Below, piece by piece: positions 7,207 to 9,195 of a stretch of DNA of 9,195 nucleotides (positions are counted from its first letter, which is position 1; every line of letters begins with the position of its first letter). Origin of the DNA: an uncultured Veillonella sp. Its GTDB lineage: Bacteria > Bacillota > Negativicutes > Veillonellales > Veillonellaceae. The stretch spans positions 1 through 9,195 of the forward strand of contig NZ_CAJZFD010000077.1 in assembly GCF_915069625.1 (NCBI RefSeq), read 5' to 3'. The notes beneath the pieces were generated by a model. The model worked only from the letters and a program-made list of their open reading frames with translations, made no database searches and was not told the origin of the DNA. Position numbers and translations under genes: made by a program.

Positions 7207-7225
7207 CTGAGTCGCAACTGCAACT
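7203..7225. repeat. Three GCAACT direct repeats in the znu divergent region
   Basis: GCAACT occurs at 7203-7208, 7214-7219 and 7220-7225, spaced 11 and 6 bp apart. The first copy lies on the -35 box of the znuC promoter and the others just upstream of it, within the znuA leader. It could be a binding site for a second regulator or simply local duplication. Confidence 0.4.
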
Positions 7226-7285
7226 AAAGAATGGTTACTATTCTATGAAAGCATAGCGATCAGGATTTCACAAAGGAGGACTACG

Positions 7286-8191
7286 ATGGTCAAGAAGCTG
7301 GTTTTGTTAATGATAGGCATCATGATGGCTGCCTTATTTGCAGGCTGTGGCAATGATGCACCAAAGGAACAAGCAGGTAAGAAAATCCAAGTGGTAACAA
7401 GTTTTAATGCGATGGCTGAATTTGCAAAGGCTATTGGCGGTGACAAGGTAGAGGTGTCTACTATTATTCCAGATGGCGTAGAGCCACATGATTTCGAGTT
7501 GAAACCTGACAATATGAAACAATTGGCAACAGCTCAAGTATTCGTGTACAACGGTTTCGGTATGGAACCTTGGGCACAACAAGCGATTGATGCGGCTAAA
7601 AATAGCAAGCTCATTACTGTTGTTGCTACAGAGGGCGTAGAAGCTATCAAAAATACTGATCCTGAAGAAATTAAGGAACATGGCGCAGAAGATCCTCATG
7701 CATGGTTATCTTTAAAAAATGCAAAAATTGAAGTGAAAAATATTAAAGATGCTTTTGTAAAAGCTGACCCAGCTAATAAGGATTACTACGAAAAGAATTA
7801 CAATGACTACGTAGCTAAACTTGATGAAATGATTAAGAAATATGAAGGTCAATTTGCACAAGCGCCTCATAAAAACTTTGTTACCGGTCATGCAGCATTT
7901 GCGTACCTATGTCGTGACTTTGGTTTGGAACAAAACAGTGTAGAAGATGTATTTGCTGAAGGCGAACCAAATGCAGCGCAATTGGCAGAACTCATCAAGT
8001 ATTGTAAAGAAAACAATATCACTACTATCTTCGCAGAAGAAATGGCTAGTCCAGAAGTATCCAAGACTTTGGCAAGCGAAGTTGGTGCTAAGGTAGAAAC
8101 TATTTACACAATCGAAAGTAACGAAGATAATAAAACATACTTAGAACGTATGGATGAAAACCTTACAAAAATTGCAGCATCTTTGAAATAA
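7286..8191 (+). CDS. znuA: Zinc-binding lipoprotein ZnuA (cluster A-I substrate-binding protein)
   Basis: Extracytoplasmic metal-capture protein delivering zinc to ZnuB. The 301-aa precursor starts with a basic N-terminus, a hydrophobic segment and the lipobox LFAGC, giving lipidated Cys21. Ligand positions of the family are visible: His68 in DGVEPHDFE, His138 in DPHAW and His202 in GHAAFAYLCRDFGL. The third histidine points to zinc, since manganese members such as PsaA have Glu there. The fourth ligand, usually Asp, appears to be replaced by Glu277 (YTIESNED). The loop before His138 is short and acidic (TDPEEIKEHGAEDPH), not the long His-rich loop of enterobacterial ZnuA. AAAGGAGG (7272-7279) fixes the start. 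Transcribed away from znuCB from overlapping promoters, and ended by its own terminator. Confidence 0.93.
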   Translation: MVKKLVLLMIGIMMAALFAGCGNDAPKEQAGKKIQVVTSFNAMAEFAKAIGGDKVEVSTIIPDGVEPHDFELKPDNMKQLATAQVFVYNGFGMEPWAQQAIDAAKNSKLITVVATEGVEAIKNTDPEEIKEHGAEDPHAWLSLKNAKIEVKNIKDAFVKADPANKDYYEKNYNDYVAKLDEMIKKYEGQFAQAPHKNFVTGHAAFAYLCRDFGLEQNSVEDVFAEGEPNAAQLAELIKYCKENNITTIFAEEMASPEVSKTLASEVGAKVETIYTIESNEDNKTYLERMDENLTKIAASLK

Positions 8192-8199
8192 GATGAATG

Positions 8200-8228
8200 A
8201 AAAGCAGCCCTTGTTGGGCTGCTTTTTT
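8200..8228 (+). terminator. Rho-independent terminator of znuA
   Basis: The GC-rich stem AAAAGCAGCCC / GGGCTGCTTTTTT has a TTGTT loop and ends in six Ts, 9 bp after the znuA stop codon. Confidence 0.93.
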
Positions 8229-8288
8229 AGTTCTATTCATTGCTCGTAATATTTAAAGTTGTAATAACTATAATTTTTGTTCCTATAG

Positions 8289-8294
8289 TATAAT
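8289..8294 (+). promoter_or_regulatory. Probable -10 box of the fic transcript
   Basis: A perfect TATAAT lies 34 bp upstream of the fic start codon; a second TATAAT occurs at 8269-8274. No good -35 box is found at 16-18 bp from either, so the promoter is only partly supported. Confidence 0.35.
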
Positions 8295-8327
8295 ATATAA
8301 TGAAAATAAATAAAAAGGAGGTCCAAC

Positions 8328-8933
8328 ATGGTTATCACTAATAGATTGGGGATTGCCGATTCCCCAACATTGGCTAGAGAAGAAGAACGAATTAGTAAAA
8401 AAGCGGCAACAACATTGTTTGAAGAAAACTTACTTAATGATATGCCTAGTGGTACGTGGACTACCTTGCAAAAAATCCATACTATATTATTCCAAGATAT
8501 ATATGATTTTGCTGGTGCATTACGAAGTGTGAATATTGTTAAAGGTAATTTTCGCTTTGTTCCTGTCATGTATCTTGCTGAAGCAGTTAGAACCATTGAA
8601 AATATGCCGCAATCTACTTTTGAAGAAATTGTAGAAAAGTATGTTGAAATGAATGTCGCTCATCCTTTTAGAGAAGGTAATGGTCGTAGCATGCGATTAT
8701 GGCTTGATCATATGTTGTGTACAGAATTACAAAAGACCATCGATTGGAGTCAGGTGGATAAAGAGCAATATTTGTCTGCTATGGAACGAAGTCCAGTAAA
8801 TGACCTAGAAATAAAAACTGTTCTAGCTAAGGCACTTACGAGTGATATCAATAATCGAGAACTATTTATGAAAGGCCTTGACCATAGTTATTATTTTGAA
8901 GGATATCAATTATTTAAAAGTGAAGACTTATAA
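8328..8933 (+). CDS. Class III Fic-domain protein (probable AMP-transferase)
   Basis: Fic enzymes typically transfer AMP from ATP to a hydroxyl side chain of a target protein. The 201-aa protein has the complete catalytic motif HPFREGNGR (112-120), with catalytic His112 and the phosphate-binding Gly-Asn-Gly-Arg, and a target-docking flap near VNIVKGNFRFVPV (68-80). The C-terminus carries SYYFEG (187-192), matching the inhibitory motif S/TxxxEG/N with Glu191; a C-terminal placement defines class III, as in the small Neisseria meningitidis Fic. Such proteins restrain themselves and need no separate antitoxin. A strong ribosome site (AAAAAGGAGGT, 8312-8322) fixes the start. A membrane protein gene follows after 11 bp. 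The target is unknown; DNA gyrase is modified by some relatives. Confidence 0.92.
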   Translation: MVITNRLGIADSPTLAREEERISKKAATTLFEENLLNDMPSGTWTTLQKIHTILFQDIYDFAGALRSVNIVKGNFRFVPVMYLAEAVRTIENMPQSTFEEIVEKYVEMNVAHPFREGNGRSMRLWLDHMLCTELQKTIDWSQVDKEQYLSAMERSPVNDLEIKTVLAKALTSDINNRELFMKGLDHSYYFEGYQLFKSEDL

Positions 8934-8944
8934 GGTATAGAATT

Positions 8945-9195
8945 ATGAATGGTATGTTTGGCCCATATATAGAAAAATGGATGCGTTTTATTACTGTTAA
9001 AAATATGTTGTTATTAGCTGTGACATCAGCAATCATAGCTGATATAGGGTTATATATATTAACGCTAATTTTCCCAAAGAGTCCATTTTTTAAAACATTT
9101 ATTTGGGAGGTTATAGGCCCTATAGAACTTGAAGCAGTTCCTCTTATAGGATATGTGCTTGGAATTGTAGCGTTTGTTCTTGTATCTTCTGGTAT
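8945..9195 (+). CDS. Membrane protein of unknown function, cut by window end
   Basis: An open frame of 83 codons continues past the right edge, so the C-terminus is missing. It starts 11 bp after the fic stop codon; AAGG (8932-8935) overlaps that stop codon and lies 9 nt from the ATG, so co-transcription and possibly coupled translation with fic are likely. A second in-frame ATG is codon 4. After a short polar N-terminus (MNGMFGPYIEKWMRF) there is one hydrophobic segment at about 21-43, then a loop with FPKSPFFKTFIWE, and a second hydrophobic segment at about 62-82. I do not recognise the family. It could be a small multi-pass protein whose function is linked to the Fic enzyme, or simply a neighbour. 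Confidence 0.65.
   Translation, partial: MNGMFGPYIEKWMRFITVKNMLLLAVTSAIIADIGLYILTLIFPKSPFFKTFIWEVIGPIELEAVPLIGYVLGIVAFVLVSSG

Overview
This window reads as low-to-moderate GC chromosomal DNA from an anaerobic, Firmicutes-type bacterium. Strong AAGGAGG ribosome sites, U-tailed hairpin terminators, a Dcu-type C4-dicarboxylate carrier and the general style of the proteins suggest a Negativicute, most likely Veillonella or a relative. That assignment rests on recognition of gene style, not on a database search. The window holds eight complete protein genes and one gene cut by the right edge. I see no rRNA, tRNA, CRISPR array or insertion sequence.

Left part (1-3440): a Cab-type beta-carbonic anhydrase has its own promoter, which carries a Crp/Fnr-like dyad (AGTGA-N6-TCACT), and its own terminator. 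A 407-bp gene-free stretch follows. It contains an unexplained structured segment and then a biotin control region: two tandem BirA-type operators, one overlapping the -35 box and one at the predicted transcription start. They lie in front of bioD and bioA, which catalyse two consecutive late steps of biotin synthesis (KAPA to DAPA to dethiobiotin). The bioD-bioA gap carries four degenerate 16-bp tandem repeats. A long hairpin terminator follows bioA.

Middle (3441-4980): a monocistronic DcuA/DcuB-family carrier, suited to fumarate, succinate or aspartate exchange in an anaerobe. It ends at a hairpin terminator shared with the convergent zinc-regulator gene.

Right-centre (4981-8230): a complete zinc-uptake locus. 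znuC, znuB and a Fur-family regulator (probably zur) run leftward; the lipoprotein znuA runs rightward. The divergent promoters overlap in their -10 boxes, and a TTATA-C-TATAA palindrome lies on this overlap, so one repressor could shut both directions. The ZnuC C-terminus contains an uninterrupted array of eight CAGGCT hexamers (Gln-Ala repeats) just before znuB. A 25-bp near-duplication lies between znuB and the regulator.

Right edge (8231-9195): a class III Fic-domain AMP-transferase with its C-terminal self-inhibitory motif, followed after 11 bp by the start of a membrane protein I do not recognise.
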